NCBI RefSeq assembly: GCF_001713455.1
Contig: NZ_CP016464.1
Span: 4,450,001 to 4,514,000 of the forward strand
Length of the DNA: 64,000 bases
DNA from: Bosea sp. RAC05
Lineage (GTDB): Bacteria > Pseudomonadota > Alphaproteobacteria > Rhizobiales > Beijerinckiaceae
Reading direction: 5' to 3'
Part shown: piece after piece, positions 1 to 9,006 of the stretch
Position numbering within the stretch: position 1 is the stretch's first letter
Layout: every line of letters begins with the position of its first letter
Notes under the pieces: generated by a model
What the model was told of the DNA's origin: nothing
Databases searched by the model: none
What the model saw: only the letters and a program-made list of their open reading frames with translations
Program-made: the position numbers and the translations under genes

Positions 1-2052
1 GGCGCGGCCGATCGTCTGGATCAGCGAGGTCTCGGAGCGCAGAAACCCCTCCTTGTCGGCGTCGAGAATGGCCACGAACCCGCATTCGGGAATGTCGAGA
101 CCCTCGCGCAACAGGTTGATGCCGACGAGGACATCGAAGGCGCCCAGCCGCAGATCACGCAGGATCTCGATGCGCTCGATCGTGTCGATGTCGGAGTGCA
201 TGTAGCGCACGCGCACGCCGTTCTCGTGCAGGTACTCGGTCAGGTCCTCGGCCATGCGCTTGGTCAGCACGGTGACGAGCGTGCGATAGCCGGCGGCCGT
301 GACCTCCTTGATCTCGTCGAGCAGGTCGGCGACCTGGTGCTTGGCGGGGCGGATCTCGACCGGCGGGTCGATCAGCCCGGTCGGGCGGATGACCTGCTCG
401 GTGAAGACGCCGCCGGTCTGCTCCATCTCCCAGCTGCCCGGCGTCGCCGAGACATGCACCGATTGCGGGCGCATCGCATCCCACTCCTCGAAGCGCAGCG
501 GCCGGTTGTCCATGCAGGAGGGCAGGCGGAAGCCGTATTCCGCCAGCGTCGCCTTGCGCCGAAAGTCGCCGCGATACATGCCGCCGATCTGCGGCACGGT
601 GACATGGCTCTCATCGGTGAAGACCAGCGCATTGTCGGGCAGGTATTCGAACAAGGTCGGCGGCGGCTCGCCCGGCTTGCGGCCGGTGAGATAGCGCGAA
701 TAGTTCTCGATGCCGTTGCAGGAGCCGGTGGCCTCGATCATCTCGATGTCGAAGGTGCAGCGCTGGTCGAGCCGCTGCGCCTCGAGGAAGCGGCCCATCG
801 AATTGAGCTCGTCGAGGCGGGCCTTCAGCTCCTGCTTGATGCTCTTCACGGCCTGGGTCAGCGTCGGCCGCGGCGTGGTGTAGTGCGAATTGCCGTAGAC
901 CTTGACGAATTCGAGGTCGGCGGTCTTCTGCCCCGTCAGCGGGTCGAACTCACTGATGCTCTCGACCTCGTCGCCGAACAGGCCGATGCGCCAGGCGCGG
1001 TCCTCATAGTGCGCCGGGAACAGCTCGATCACGTCGCCGCGCACGCGGAAGCTGCCGCGGGTGAAATCATGCTGGGTGCGCTTGTATTGCAGCGCCACCA
1101 GATCGGCGATGAGCTGGCGCTGCTCGACGCGCTCGCCCAGCTTGATGCCGAAGGTCATCGCCGTATAGGTCTCGACCGAGCCGATACCGTAGATGCAGGA
1201 GACCGAGGCGACGATGATGACGTCGTCGCGCTCGATCAGCGAGCGCGTCGCCGAATGGCGCATCCGGTCGATCTGCTCGTTGATCGAGGATTCCTTCTCG
1301 ATGAAGGTGTCCGAGCGCGGCACATAGGCCTCGGGCTGGTAGTAGTCGTAATAGGAGACGAAATACTCGACCGCATTGTCGGGGAAGAAGCTCTTGAACT
1401 CGCCATAGAGCTGCGCCGCCAGCGTCTTGTTCGGCGCCAGGATCAGCGCCGGGCGCTGCGTCTTCTCGATCACCTGCGCCATGGTGAAGGTCTTGCCTGA
1501 GCCGGTGACGCCGAGCAGCACCTGGTCGCGCTCCTGCCGGGAGATGCCCTCCACCAGCTCGGCGATCGCGGCCGGCTGGTCGCCGGCGGGCTCGTATTCC
1601 GAGTTCATCCGGAAGCGGATACCGCCTTCGGATTTGTCGGGCCGCGGCGGGCGGTGCGGCACCCAGGCCTTGCCCGGCTCGATGAAGGGGTTGCCGCTCT
1701 CCAGCAGGGTCTGCAGCGAGGTCGCGGTCGCGGCCGCCGCGCCCTCGGCCCCGATGAAGGCGGCATCGGCCTTCTTCGAGAGCTTGCGCTTGGGCCGCTC
1801 CTCGCCGCCGGGCCGTTCCGTGGCGTAGCTCGGCTTCGCCTCATAGCCGGCCTGCGGCTTGTCGGAGAACCCGGCTGCGCCGCCGGGCACGGCGTTGCCG
1901 CGGTTGATCGCCGGGTTGAGCAGATCGGCGAGATAGCCCTCGAGCGGCTTCAACTCCTGCCGCGACGCCTTGGAATTGGGCGTGCGCGCGCTGGAGGGCT
2001 TTTTGGCGGGCTTGGACTTGGCGGGCGAGTCTTTGGCAGGTGTGTCGGACAT
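1..2052 (-). CDS. uvrB: UvrABC excision nuclease subunit B (5' part, runs off the window)
   Basis: UvrB is the DNA-damage verification helicase of nucleotide excision repair; it works with UvrA and UvrC on DNA in the cytoplasm. The minus strand reads without a stop from an ATG at 2052 down to base 1. After a long basic, Ala/Pro/Lys-rich N-terminal extension of about 150 residues comes the family core: the GVTGSGKT Walker A loop, [27 protein letters not shown], and the beta-hairpin region. The last codons in the window encode QTIGRA, part of helicase motif VI, so only the C-terminal portion is missing. The extension is longer than in the E. coli protein, whose core begins almost at residue 1, but similar disordered extensions are common in this order. 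The large plus-strand reading frame opposite is a shadow of the GC-rich codons. Confidence 0.97.
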   Translation of the reverse strand, partial: MSDTPAKDSPAKSKPAKKPSSARTPNSKASRQELKPLEGYLADLLNPAINRGNAVPGGAAGFSDKPQAGYEAKPSYATERPGGEERPKRKLSKKADAAFIGAEGAAAATATSLQTLLESGNPFIEPGKAWVPHRPPRPDKSEGGIRFRMNSEYEPAGDQPAAIAELVEGISRQERDQVLLGVTGSGKTFTMAQVIEKTQRPALILAPNKTLAAQLYGEFKSFFPDNAVEYFVSYYDYYQPEAYVPRSDTFIEKESSINEQIDRMRHSATRSLIERDDVIIVASVSCIYGIGSVETYTAMTFGIKLGERVEQRQLIADLVALQYKRTQHDFTRGSFRVRGDVIELFPAHYEDRAWRIGLFGDEVESISEFDPLTGQKTADLEFVKVYGNSHYTTPRPTLTQAVKSIKQELKARLDELNSMGRFLEAQRLDQRCTFDIEMIEATGSCNGIENYSRYLTGRKPGEPPPTLFEYLPDNALVFTDESHVTVPQIGGMYRGDFRRKATLAEYGFRLPSCMDNRPLRFEEWDAMRPQSVHVSATPGSWEMEQTGGVFTEQVIRPTGLIDPPVEIRPAKHQVADLLDEIKEVTAAGYRTLVTVLTKRMAEDLTEYLHENGVRVRYMHSDIDTIERIEILRDLRLGAFDVLVGINLLREGLDIPECGFVAILDADKEGFLRSETSLIQTIGRA

Positions 2053-2138
2053 CCCGGCAATATGGGGCGCATCCCGTCCACGCGCGAGAGGGGGCTGCGC
2101 ATGGGGGAGCGCACTGGTGACAGGAGCTGGCAGGAGAA

Positions 2139-2372
2139 GAGCGTCATTCTCGGGCTTGCCCCGAGAATCCTGGGCCGGATAAGGCGCGGGCACCGCGGGG
2201 AACCCTTCTCCTGTAAGGAGAAGGGCAGGGATGAGGTGTCGGCCCCTGGACCAGTGAGCACGCCCTGACCGCTGCGCCGGTGAGGTCTCGCGCCACCTTC
2301 AAACGGCCGACCCCTCACCCTACCCTCTCCCTACGGGAGAGGGTTCCCGCGCTGTCCTCGCCTCGGCACCAG
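2139..2372. repeat. Palindromic intergenic repeats: family B fragment plus full family A copy (A1)
   Basis: The 419-base gap between uvrB and the next gene holds no credible gene. A short inverted pair around TTCTCGGGC/GCCCCGAGAA lies at 2141-2170. From about 2196 begins a longer unit with hairpins at both ends (TTCTCCTGTAAGGAGAA at 2206-2222 and CTCTCCCTACGGGAGAG at 2326-2342) and GGGAAC/GTTCCC at its termini. The same unit recurs at 2967-3125 and, diverged, at 41055-41223, so it is a dispersed repeat. Confidence 0.8.
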
Positions 2373-2471
2373 GACGGCGGCGCCCTTTCGCAATGGACTT
2401 GTCATGCGATGTCTGCAGGATCGGCCTCATGGCCGGGGACAACGGCCGGGACCAAGCCGGGAGGACACGCC

Positions 2472-2924
2472 ATGCGCCGACGCGTCATTGCGATCATGGC
2501 GGGCGCCGCAGCCCTGCTCACCGCGGCGGGGGCGCAGGCGGTCGGGCCGGACTGGACCTGGCTCGACGACGACCCGCAATACCGCCAGGCGCGGCGCTGG
2601 ATCGAGGAGAAGAACTTCCCGCCCGCCATCGAGAAGCTGGAGGTGCTGCTGAAGCGCTCGCCGCACTCGCCGGTGCTGCTGAACTGGCTCGCCTTCTCGC
2701 ACCGCAAGCTGAAGAACTACCCGCTCTCGAAGCAGTATTACGACGCCGCGCTGATGCGCGACCCGACCTTCCTGCCCGCGCTCGAATACCAGGGCGAATG
2801 GTTCATCGAGACCGGCGACATGGCGAGCGCCAAGGCCAACCTCGCCAGGCTCGCCAGCCTCTGCGGCCGCTGCCATGAATGGCAGGATCTCGACGAGGCC
2901 ATCCGGAAGGCGGAGGGGCGGTAG
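2472..2924 (+). CDS. Small TPR-type protein with N-terminal export signal
   Basis: A 150-residue protein of unknown specific role. The start at 2472 is chosen because GGGAGGA lies seven bases upstream and the product then begins with a typical Sec signal (MRRRVIAIMAG, an Ala/Leu core, then AGAQA as likely cleavage site). The mature part carries helix pairs of tetratricopeptide type, with the pattern AIEKLEVLLKRSP, LNWLAFSHRKLKNYPLSKQYYDAALMR and ALEYQGEWFIETGDMASAKANL, and two cysteines in CGRC near the C terminus. The family is common in Hyphomicrobiales as 'tetratricopeptide repeat protein'. It is predicted to sit in the periplasm and to act as a protein-binding scaffold. It stands alone between two repeat blocks. 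Confidence 0.85.
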   Translation: MRRRVIAIMAGAAALLTAAGAQAVGPDWTWLDDDPQYRQARRWIEEKNFPPAIEKLEVLLKRSPHSPVLLNWLAFSHRKLKNYPLSKQYYDAALMRDPTFLPALEYQGEWFIETGDMASAKANLARLASLCGRCHEWQDLDEAIRKAEGR

Positions 2925-2966
2925 GGGAAGCCGTCATTCTCGGGCGCGACCGCGACCAGGAATCGC

Positions 2967-3125
2967 GGGGAACCCCTCTCCTGTAAGGAGAGGGGCAGGG
3001 GTGAGGTGTCGGCCCCTAGACCCGTCACGCGCCAACCTAACAGCTGCGCCGGTGAGGTCTCACGCCACTTTCAAGCGGCCGACCCCTCACCCTGCCCTCT
3101 CCCTACGGGAGAGGGTTCTCCGTTG
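2967..3125. repeat. Family A palindromic repeat (A2) overlapping the 3' end of the flavoprotein gene
   Basis: Nearly the same unit as at 2196-2372: end hairpin CTCTCCTGTAAGGAGAG, central block with GTGAGGTCTCACGCCAC, and closing hairpin CTCTCCCTACGGGAGAG. Its right end runs into the next minus-strand gene, whose stop codon lies inside the closing hairpin. Confidence 0.85.
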
Positions 3126-4341
3126 CGGTTCCTTGGCCTAACCACGCCACCATGCCCGCCGCCGCCGCGACTCCCGTCGCGAAGCAACCCTGCAGGAGGT
3201 AGCCGCCGGTGGGGGCCTCCCAGTCCAGCATCTCGCCGGCAACGAAGACGCCCGGCAGGCGCCGCAGCATGAAGCCTGCGTCGATCTCGCCGGCCGCGAT
3301 GCCGCCGGCGCTGGAGATCGCCCGGTCGATCGGCATCGTCCCGGTGAGGCGCAGGCGCGCGGATTTGATCGCCGCCGCCAGCGCGGCCGGCGTCTCGTCG
3401 AGCTTCCCCCCGACGCTGTCGCGCAGCACCGCCACCGCCGCCGGCGACAGCCCTGCCGCCTTGCGCAGATGGTTGCTCAGCGTTTCACCCGGCCGTCGCT
3501 TGCCGAGCTTCTCGGTCAGCCGGGCGAGGTCGAGATCGGGCCGCAGGTCGATCTCCAGCTCGGCCGAGCCGTCCCGCGCGATCGCCTCGCGCAGCGGCCC
3601 CGACAGCGCATAGATCGCGCCGCCCTCGAGTCCATGGGCGTCGATCATCGCCTCGCCAACAATCTCTTTGCCGGCAAATTTCAAGGTGATCCGCTTCAAT
3701 GGCACGCCGGCGAAACGCTCGCGCAGCGTCGGCGACCAGGCCACCGCGAAGCCGCCATTGGCGGGCCGCAAGGGCGAGACGGCAACGCCCCTCCCCGCCA
3801 GCAGCGGCACCCAGCCGCCATCGGAGCCGAGCCGCGGCCAGCTTGCCCCGCCCAGCGCCAGCAGCGTCGCATCGGGGGTGAGCGTCACCGTCTCGCCGGC
3901 CGCCGTGGCGAAGGTCAGCGCTCCCTCGGCCCAGCCGGTCCAGCGCCGGCCGGCTTCGAGCCGCACGCCGAGCCCGTCGAGCCGGCGCAGCCAGGCGCGC
4001 AGCAGCGGCGAGGCCTTCATCGCCTTGGGGAAGACGCGCCCGCTGGTGCCAATGAAGCTCTCCGCGCCCAGCCCGTCGGCCCAGTCGCGCAGCGCCTGCG
4101 GCGGGAAGGCGTGAACCGCGGGTTCGAGCCAGTCCCGCGCCGCGCCGTAATGCGGCAGGAAGGTCTCCAGCGGCTCGGAATGGGTCAGGTTGAGCCCGCC
4201 GCGCCCGGCGAGCAGGAACTTCCGCGCCGGCGACGGCATCCGCTCATGGATCGTGACGCGATGGCCGGCCTGCGCCAGCCGCTCGGCGGCGATCAGCCCG
4301 GCGGGGCCGGCGCCGATGATGGCGATGTCTTTGCTGTGCAT
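3103..4341 (-). CDS. TIGR03862/HI0933-family FAD-dependent flavoprotein
   Basis: A 412-residue cytoplasmic flavoprotein of unknown substrate. The N terminus has a Rossmann FAD-binding motif (IIGAGPAGLIAAERL) followed by the ERMPSPARKFLLAGRGGLNLTHS segment that marks the TIGR03862 branch of the HI0933/BaiN-like oxidoreductases. The C terminus has the usual second FAD motif region (GVFVAGEMLDWEAPTGGY). The length is normal for the family. The last codons (after WLGQGTA) are written in the palindromic repeat that ends at 3125, so the stop TAG at 3103-3105 comes from the repeat. The gene stands alone, and the neighbouring phoB reads the same way after a 158-base gap filled by a repeat. The fold is certain, the reaction unknown. 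Confidence 0.93.
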   Translation of the reverse strand: MHSKDIAIIGAGPAGLIAAERLAQAGHRVTIHERMPSPARKFLLAGRGGLNLTHSEPLETFLPHYGAARDWLEPAVHAFPPQALRDWADGLGAESFIGTSGRVFPKAMKASPLLRAWLRRLDGLGVRLEAGRRWTGWAEGALTFATAAGETVTLTPDATLLALGGASWPRLGSDGGWVPLLAGRGVAVSPLRPANGGFAVAWSPTLRERFAGVPLKRITLKFAGKEIVGEAMIDAHGLEGGAIYALSGPLREAIARDGSAELEIDLRPDLDLARLTEKLGKRRPGETLSNHLRKAAGLSPAAVAVLRDSVGGKLDETPAALAAAIKSARLRLTGTMPIDRAISSAGGIAAGEIDAGFMLRRLPGVFVAGEMLDWEAPTGGYLLQGCFATGVAAAAGMVAWLGQGTATENPLP

Positions 4342-4398
4342 CGGGCCGGCTTGCGCCGTCGGACGCCGCGGGTCAAGCGAGGCGGGCCAATGCCGCCG

Positions 4399-4489
4399 TC
4401 ATTCTCGGGCGGACCGAAGCGCAGACCCGAGAATCTCGATCAGGATCATCTCCCGCGAGAGATGCTCGGGTCGAGCCCGAGCATGACGC
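4399..4489. repeat. Family B palindromic repeat
   Basis: Between the flavoprotein and phoB the sequence GTCATTCTCGGGC...GACCCGAGAATCTCGATC...GAGATGCTCGGGTCGAGCCCGAGCATGAC forms nested hairpins. Related pieces occur at 2141, 2934 and 43473. It sits directly downstream of phoB and could act as an mRNA 3' end structure. Confidence 0.7.
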
Positions 4490-4499
4490 CTCCTCGCCT

Positions 4500-5198
4500 T
4501 CAAACCCGCGCAAATGTCTCGTCGAAGGCGTAGCCCGCGCCGCGGACCGTGCGCAGCGGGTCCTTGGCGTCGCCCGGCGTGATCGCCTTGCGCAGACGCC
4601 CGACATGGACGTCGACCGTGCGCTCGTCGATGTAGACGTCGCGGCCCCAGACAGCGTCGAGCAGTTGCGCGCGCGAATAGACCCGGCCCGGCGCCTGCAT
4701 CAGGAATTCGAGCAGGCGGAACTCGGTCGGGCCCAGATGCAGCTCCTCGCCGGAGCGGCGCACGCGCCGCGTCGTGCGGTCGAGTTCGAGATCGCCGGCC
4801 GTCAGCAATCCGGCGACATGGCCGGGCTTCGCCCGGCGCAGCAGCGCCTGGATGCGCGCAATCAGCTCCGGCAGCGAGAACGGCTTGACGACATAGTCGT
4901 CAGCGCCGGTGGCGAGCCCGCGCACCCGCTCGGTCTCCTCGCCCCGTGCGGTGAGCATGATGATCGGCACCCGCTCGGTGTCGCGCCGCGCCCGCAGCCG
5001 GCGGCAGAGTTCGATGCCCGACAGCCCCGGCAGCATCCAGTCCAGCAGCACGAGATCGGGCGTGTTGTCGCGCAGGTGCAGCTCGGCGTCGTCGCCGCGC
5101 GCCACGCTGTCGACCACGAAGCCCTCGGCCTCGAGATTGTAGCGCAGCAGCAGGGTGAGGGGTTCCTCGTCCTCGACGATCAGGATGCGGGCGGCCAT
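4500..5198 (-). CDS. phoB: Phosphate regulon response regulator PhoB
   Basis: A 232-residue OmpR-family response regulator that binds Pho boxes when phosphorylated by PhoR and switches on phosphate-starvation genes. The receiver domain (residues about 4-118) shows ILIVEDEEPL, the phospho-acceptor Asp in LVLLDWMLPG, Thr in IIMLTARG and Lys in DDYVVKPFS. The winged-helix output domain (about 135-230) contains LGPTEFRLLEFLM and WGRDVYIDERTVDVHVGRLR. The start at 5198 (MAARILIVEDEE) fits the family; reading on upstream would add 23 non-conserved residues. It is the last gene of the minus-strand Pho cluster, separated from phoU by a repeat. Confidence 0.97.
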   Translation of the reverse strand: MAARILIVEDEEPLTLLLRYNLEAEGFVVDSVARGDDAELHLRDNTPDLVLLDWMLPGLSGIELCRRLRARRDTERVPIIMLTARGEETERVRGLATGADDYVVKPFSLPELIARIQALLRRAKPGHVAGLLTAGDLELDRTTRRVRRSGEELHLGPTEFRLLEFLMQAPGRVYSRAQLLDAVWGRDVYIDERTVDVHVGRLRKAITPGDAKDPLRTVRGAGYAFDETFARV

Positions 5199-5237
5199 GG
5201 CACGGTTCCGTTCTTGGCGTTTGTGCCGAAACGCATC

Positions 5238-5330
5238 GTCATGCTCGCCCTTGTGGCGAGCATCCACGTCTTGAACGCGGGGTGGGTCCGGCGAAGACGT
5301 GGATGGTCGGGACAGGCCCGACCATGACGG
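5238..5330. repeat. Family D palindromic repeat (D1) between phoU and phoB
   Basis: The sequence reads CGTCATGCTCGCCCTTGTGG, GCATCCACGTCTTGAACGCG, then GAAGACGTGGATGGTCGGG and CCCGACCATGACG. Outer and inner arms pair to give a branched hairpin. A near-identical copy lies at 15058-15150. It is within the Pho operon and may act as a transcript-processing or attenuation point upstream of phoB. Confidence 0.85.
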
Positions 5331-5356
5331 CGAAGGCTCCGGCGCAGTCGGTGTTG

Positions 5357-6076
5357 TCAGCTTCCCGTCACGGCCTCGACCGTGATGTCGGTGGTCTCGA
5401 GCTTGGGCCGGTTGATGTCGAGCGACTCGCCGGTGACGAGATAGTGGATCGTCTCGGCGATGTTGGTGGTGTGGTCGCCGATGCGCTCGACGTTCTTGGC
5501 GCAGAACAGGAGATGCGTGCAGAAGGTGATGTTGCGCGGATCTTCCATCATGTAGGTCAGAAGCTCGCGGAAGAGCGAGGTGTAGAGCGCGTCGATCTCG
5601 CCGTCGCGGTGCCAGACCTCGAGCGCCTTCTGCTCGTTGTTGGTGGCGTAGGCGTCGAGCACGTCCTTGAGCTGCGCCTGGACCAGCCGGCTCATATGCT
5701 CGAGCCCGACCACGGCCCGGTGCGGCGGCGAGAACTGGCCCGAGATCGCCACGGCGCGCTTGGCGATGTTCTTGGCGAGGTCGCCGACGCGCTCGATGTC
5801 CGACGCGATCCGGATCGCCGAGATCAGCTCGCGCAGGTCGTTGGCGAGCGGCTGGCGCCGGGCGATCGTCAGCACGGCGCGCTCCTCGACGTCGCGCTGC
5901 AGGTTGTCGAGCCGCTGGTCGGCGGAGATCACCTTCTGGGCCAGCGTCGTGTCGCGGCGCACCAGCGCGACCGTGGAATCGCCGAGCATGCGCTCGGACA
6001 TGCCGCCCATCTCGGCGAGGCTGCGGCGCAGCGACTCCAGTTCGGCGTCGTAGGAGCGGACGATATGTTCGGTCAT
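5357..6076 (-). CDS. phoU: Phosphate signalling complex protein PhoU
   Basis: A 239-residue all-helical cytoplasmic protein that couples the Pst transporter to PhoR and keeps the Pho regulon off when phosphate is plentiful. Two PhoU repeats are visible: the first around LRRSLAEMGGMSERMLGDS to RVGDLAKNIAKRA, the second around MSRLVQAQLKDVLDAY to NVERIGDHTTNIAE. Both carry the E/D-R-[IV]-G-D metal-cluster motif (DIERVGDLAKN and NVERIGDHTTN). The length is normal. It lies 43 bases downstream of pstB in the same operon. Confidence 0.97.
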   Translation of the reverse strand: MTEHIVRSYDAELESLRRSLAEMGGMSERMLGDSTVALVRRDTTLAQKVISADQRLDNLQRDVEERAVLTIARRQPLANDLRELISAIRIASDIERVGDLAKNIAKRAVAISGQFSPPHRAVVGLEHMSRLVQAQLKDVLDAYATNNEQKALEVWHRDGEIDALYTSLFRELLTYMMEDPRNITFCTHLLFCAKNVERIGDHTTNIAETIHYLVTGESLDINRPKLETTDITVEAVTGS

Positions 6077-6119
6077 CGCGGCGTTGTCCTTTGGATGCGG
6101 AGCGGAAGCGGCGGTCAGG

Positions 6120-6920
6120 TCAGCCGAAGCGGCCGGTGACGTAGTCCTGCGTCTGCTTCTTGCCCGGGTTCATGAAGATCGTGTTGGTCGCGTCGAACTC
6201 GATCACCTCGCCGAGATACATGAAGGCGGTGTACTGCGAGATGCGCGCCGCCTGCTGCATGTTGTGGGTCACGATGACGATGGTGAAGTCGGTCTTCAGC
6301 TGCTCGAGCAGGTCCTCGATCTTGCCGGTCGAGATCGGATCGAGCGCCGAGGTCGGCTCGTCGAACAGGATGACCTCCGGCTTCTGCGCGATGGTGCGCG
6401 CGATGCAGAGGCGCTGCTGCTGGCCGCCCGACAGGCCCATGCCGGAGGTCTTGAGCTTGTCCTTGACCTCGTCCCACAGCGCGGCGCGGCGCAGCGCGCC
6501 CTCGACGCGGTCGTCGAGCTCGGACTTCGGCGGCTTCTCATAGAGCCGGATGCCGAAGGCGACGTTGTCGTAGATCGACATCGGGAACGGCGTCGGCTTC
6601 TGGAAGACCATGCCGATGCGCGAGCGCAGCTCGTTGACGTCGACGTCGTTGGAGATGACGTTGCGCCCGTCCAGCATCACCTCGCCGGTCGCCTTCTGCT
6701 CGGGATAGAGCGAGTAGATCCGGTTGAAGATGCGCAGCAGGGTCGACTTGCCGCAGCCCGAGGGGCCGATCAGCGCGGTGACGTGCCGGTCGCGGAAGTC
6801 GAGATTGATGTTCTTCAGCGCCTTGTGCTCGCCGTAGTAGAAATCGAGGTTCTTCACCGCGATCCGGACGGGCGCATCGGCATCGAGCGACTGCGGGCTG
6901 AGTTCGAGGGTGGACAGCAT
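6120..6920 (-). CDS. pstB: Phosphate ABC transporter ATP-binding protein PstB
   Basis: A 266-residue ATPase that powers PstSCA phosphate import at the inner membrane. The Walker A loop (GPSGCGKST), Q-loop region, ABC signature (LSGGQQQRL), Walker B ([13 protein letters not shown]) and switch His (VTHNM) are all present. The N-terminal [21 protein letters not shown] is typical of PstB. It sits between pstA and phoU with short gaps, so it is very probably co-transcribed. Confidence 0.98.
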   Translation of the reverse strand: MLSTLELSPQSLDADAPVRIAVKNLDFYYGEHKALKNINLDFRDRHVTALIGPSGCGKSTLLRIFNRIYSLYPEQKATGEVMLDGRNVISNDVDVNELRSRIGMVFQKPTPFPMSIYDNVAFGIRLYEKPPKSELDDRVEGALRRAALWDEVKDKLKTSGMGLSGGQQQRLCIARTIAQKPEVILFDEPTSALDPISTGKIEDLLEQLKTDFTIVIVTHNMQQAARISQYTAFMYLGEVIEFDATNTIFMNPGKKQTQDYVTGRFG

Positions 6921-6966
6921 CGAAGGGTTCCTTCGGATCGGACGCGACGGTGAGAAAGCGCTGGTC

Positions 6967-7857
6967 TTACTTGCTGCCGCGGACGATGCGGCGGGCGATG
7001 ATCGAAAGCAGCAGGATGGACATGGTGATGATCAGCGAACCGGCCCAGGCGAGCTGCTGCCAGTTCTCATAAGGCGCCGAGGCGAACATGTAGATCGTCA
7101 CCGGCAGATTGGAGACGCCGCCCATCAGATCGGCCGAGAACCAGAAATTGTTGTTCAGCGCGGTGAAGATCAGCGGCGCCGTCTCGCCGGCGATGCGGGC
7201 GAGCGCGAGCAGGATGCCGGTGACCATGCCGGCCTTGGCCGCCTTCCAGGTGATCGAGGTGATGACCACCGACGGAGGCGCGCCGAGCGCGGCGCCGGCC
7301 TCGCGCAGCGGCCCCGGCACGAGGCGCAGCATGTCCTCGGTGGTGCGCACGATGACCGGGATCGCGATGATGCCGAGCGCGACGCCGCCGGCCCAGCCGG
7401 AATAGCCGCCGAGCGGCTCGACCAGGATGACGTAGACGAACAGGCCGATCAGGATCGACGGCGCCGAGAGCAGGATGTCGTTGATGAAGCGGATCAGGTC
7501 GGCGAGCTTCGAGCCCTTGCCGTACTCGGCGAGATAGGTGCCGGCGAGCACGCCGATCGGCGTCGCCACGACGATGCCGAGGAAGGTCAGGATGACCGAG
7601 CCGGCGATGGCGTTGGCGAGGCCGCCCCCCTCCGAGCCGGGGCCGGGCGTGATCTGGGTGAAGGTGGCGACGGACAAGCCGCCGATGCCCTTCACGATCA
7701 GCATGCCGAGAATCCAGAACAGCACGGAGATCGCGATGACGGTGAAACTGGCCGTGATGATCCGCATCGACTTGTCGGCGACGCGACGCGACTGGCGAAC
7801 CCGGCCCCAGGTCGTCGGGGGGAGTTCACGGACGGTGGAGGGTGTCGTCAGGCTCAT
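6967..7857 (-). CDS. pstA: Phosphate ABC transporter permease PstA
   Basis: A 296-residue inner-membrane permease pairing with PstC. Six membrane segments are visible, starting with [23 protein letters not shown]. The EAA loop reads [22 protein letters not shown], followed by [21 protein letters not shown]. The start at 7857 ([12 protein letters not shown]) is chosen because an open frame continues far upstream only as a shadow of pstC. The gap to pstC is 14 bases, which supports translational coupling. Confidence 0.97.
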   Translation of the reverse strand: MSLTTPSTVRELPPTTWGRVRQSRRVADKSMRIITASFTVIAISVLFWILGMLIVKGIGGLSVATFTQITPGPGSEGGGLANAIAGSVILTFLGIVVATPIGVLAGTYLAEYGKGSKLADLIRFINDILLSAPSILIGLFVYVILVEPLGGYSGWAGGVALGIIAIPVIVRTTEDMLRLVPGPLREAGAALGAPPSVVITSITWKAAKAGMVTGILLALARIAGETAPLIFTALNNNFWFSADLMGGVSNLPVTIYMFASAPYENWQQLAWAGSLIITMSILLLSIIARRIVRGSK

Positions 7858-7871
7858 GATCTTCAACCCGC

Positions 7872-8843
7872 TCAGAAGGTTTTGACGCGTGCGACGAGGA
7901 TGCGCGCGATGACGAGGACGACGAAGGTGACGAAGAAGAGGATGCAGCCGAGACCGATCAGCGCGTTCATCTGCAGGCCCAGCGCCTCGTTGAACTCGTT
8001 GGCGATGCGCGAGGCGATGGTCGAGCCTGGATCCATGATCGATCCCGAGAGACGGTTGGCGTTGCCGACGACGAAGGTCACGGCCATCGTCTCGCCGAGC
8101 GCGCGGCCGAGCCCGAGCATGATCGCGCCGATGATCGAGACGCCGGCCTGCGGCACGAGCACATGGCGCACCACCTCCCAGGTCGTCGCGCCGATGCCAT
8201 AGGCGCTCTCGCGCAGCACGGAGGGGATCTGGTCGAGCATGTCGCGCACGATCGAGGCGATGAAGGGAATGATCATGAAGGCCAGGATGATGCCGGCCGT
8301 CAGGATGCCCAGCCCCGAGGGCGAGCGCGAATACAGGATCGTGCCGACGATCGGCATGCCCTCGACGATGTTCGAGAGCGGCACCTGCACATAGGCCGCA
8401 AACAGCGGCACGAAGACGAACAGCCCCCACATGCCGTAGATGATCGACGGCACCGCCGCGAGCAACTCGATGGCGGTCGAGACCGGCTGCTTGAACCAGG
8501 GCGGGGCGAGCTGCGTCAGGTAGACCGCAATGCCCAGCGACAGCGGCACGCCGATCAGCAGCGCGATGAAGGCGGTCGTCAGGGTGCCGGCGATCGCCGG
8601 CCAGGCGCCATAGACATCGGCCTGCGTGTCCCATTGCGAGCCGGTGATGAAGCCGAGCCCGAAGGCCTTGAAGGCCGGCCAGCCGCCGATGATCATCGAC
8701 AGCATGATGCCGGCGAGCAGGATCAGCACGAACAGCGCCGAGGCGAAGCTGGCGTTGCGGAAGATGAGGTCGAAGGTGCCCTTCGGCGTCTTGCGCTGGG
8801 GGCGCGCGGCCGGAATGCTCATTGGGTCGGTCACGGCGGTCAT
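7872..8843 (-). CDS. pstC: Phosphate ABC transporter permease PstC
   Basis: A 323-residue inner-membrane permease. It has an N-terminal cytoplasmic tail rich in Pro/Lys, six membrane segments beginning at FASALFVLILLAGIMLSMIIGG, and a permease loop with ESAYGIGATTWEVVRHVLVPQA. The long periplasmic stretch between the first two helices (FGLGFITGSQWD) is typical of PstC. The start at 8843 has GGAG eight bases upstream; an internal ATG at 8822 is possible. It follows pstS with a 163-base gap without a gene. Confidence 0.96.
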   Translation of the reverse strand: MTAVTDPMSIPAARPQRKTPKGTFDLIFRNASFASALFVLILLAGIMLSMIIGGWPAFKAFGLGFITGSQWDTQADVYGAWPAIAGTLTTAFIALLIGVPLSLGIAVYLTQLAPPWFKQPVSTAIELLAAVPSIIYGMWGLFVFVPLFAAYVQVPLSNIVEGMPIVGTILYSRSPSGLGILTAGIILAFMIIPFIASIVRDMLDQIPSVLRESAYGIGATTWEVVRHVLVPQAGVSIIGAIMLGLGRALGETMAVTFVVGNANRLSGSIMDPGSTIASRIANEFNEALGLQMNALIGLGCILFFVTFVVLVIARILVARVKTF

Positions 8844-9006
8844 CCGTGGAACTCCGGTCGTAGCGGAAAGGGTCTTGGCGGCTGAGGGGAGCGGGCCTCT
8901 CGGGCGGGCCCCCATCCCCAGCAGCCGCGAGGGCCGCTGCTGGGGATGGGGGCCGGGAGAGACGAGGCGAGGCGGGATGACCCGCCTCGCCCCTTCTTGG
9001 CTTGGA

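Noticed and set aside
196..1500. 434-residue plus-strand open frame over uvrB
   Set aside because: High-GC shadow of uvrB, with a His/Asp/Arg-rich composition and no family features; the minus strand carries all UvrB motifs.
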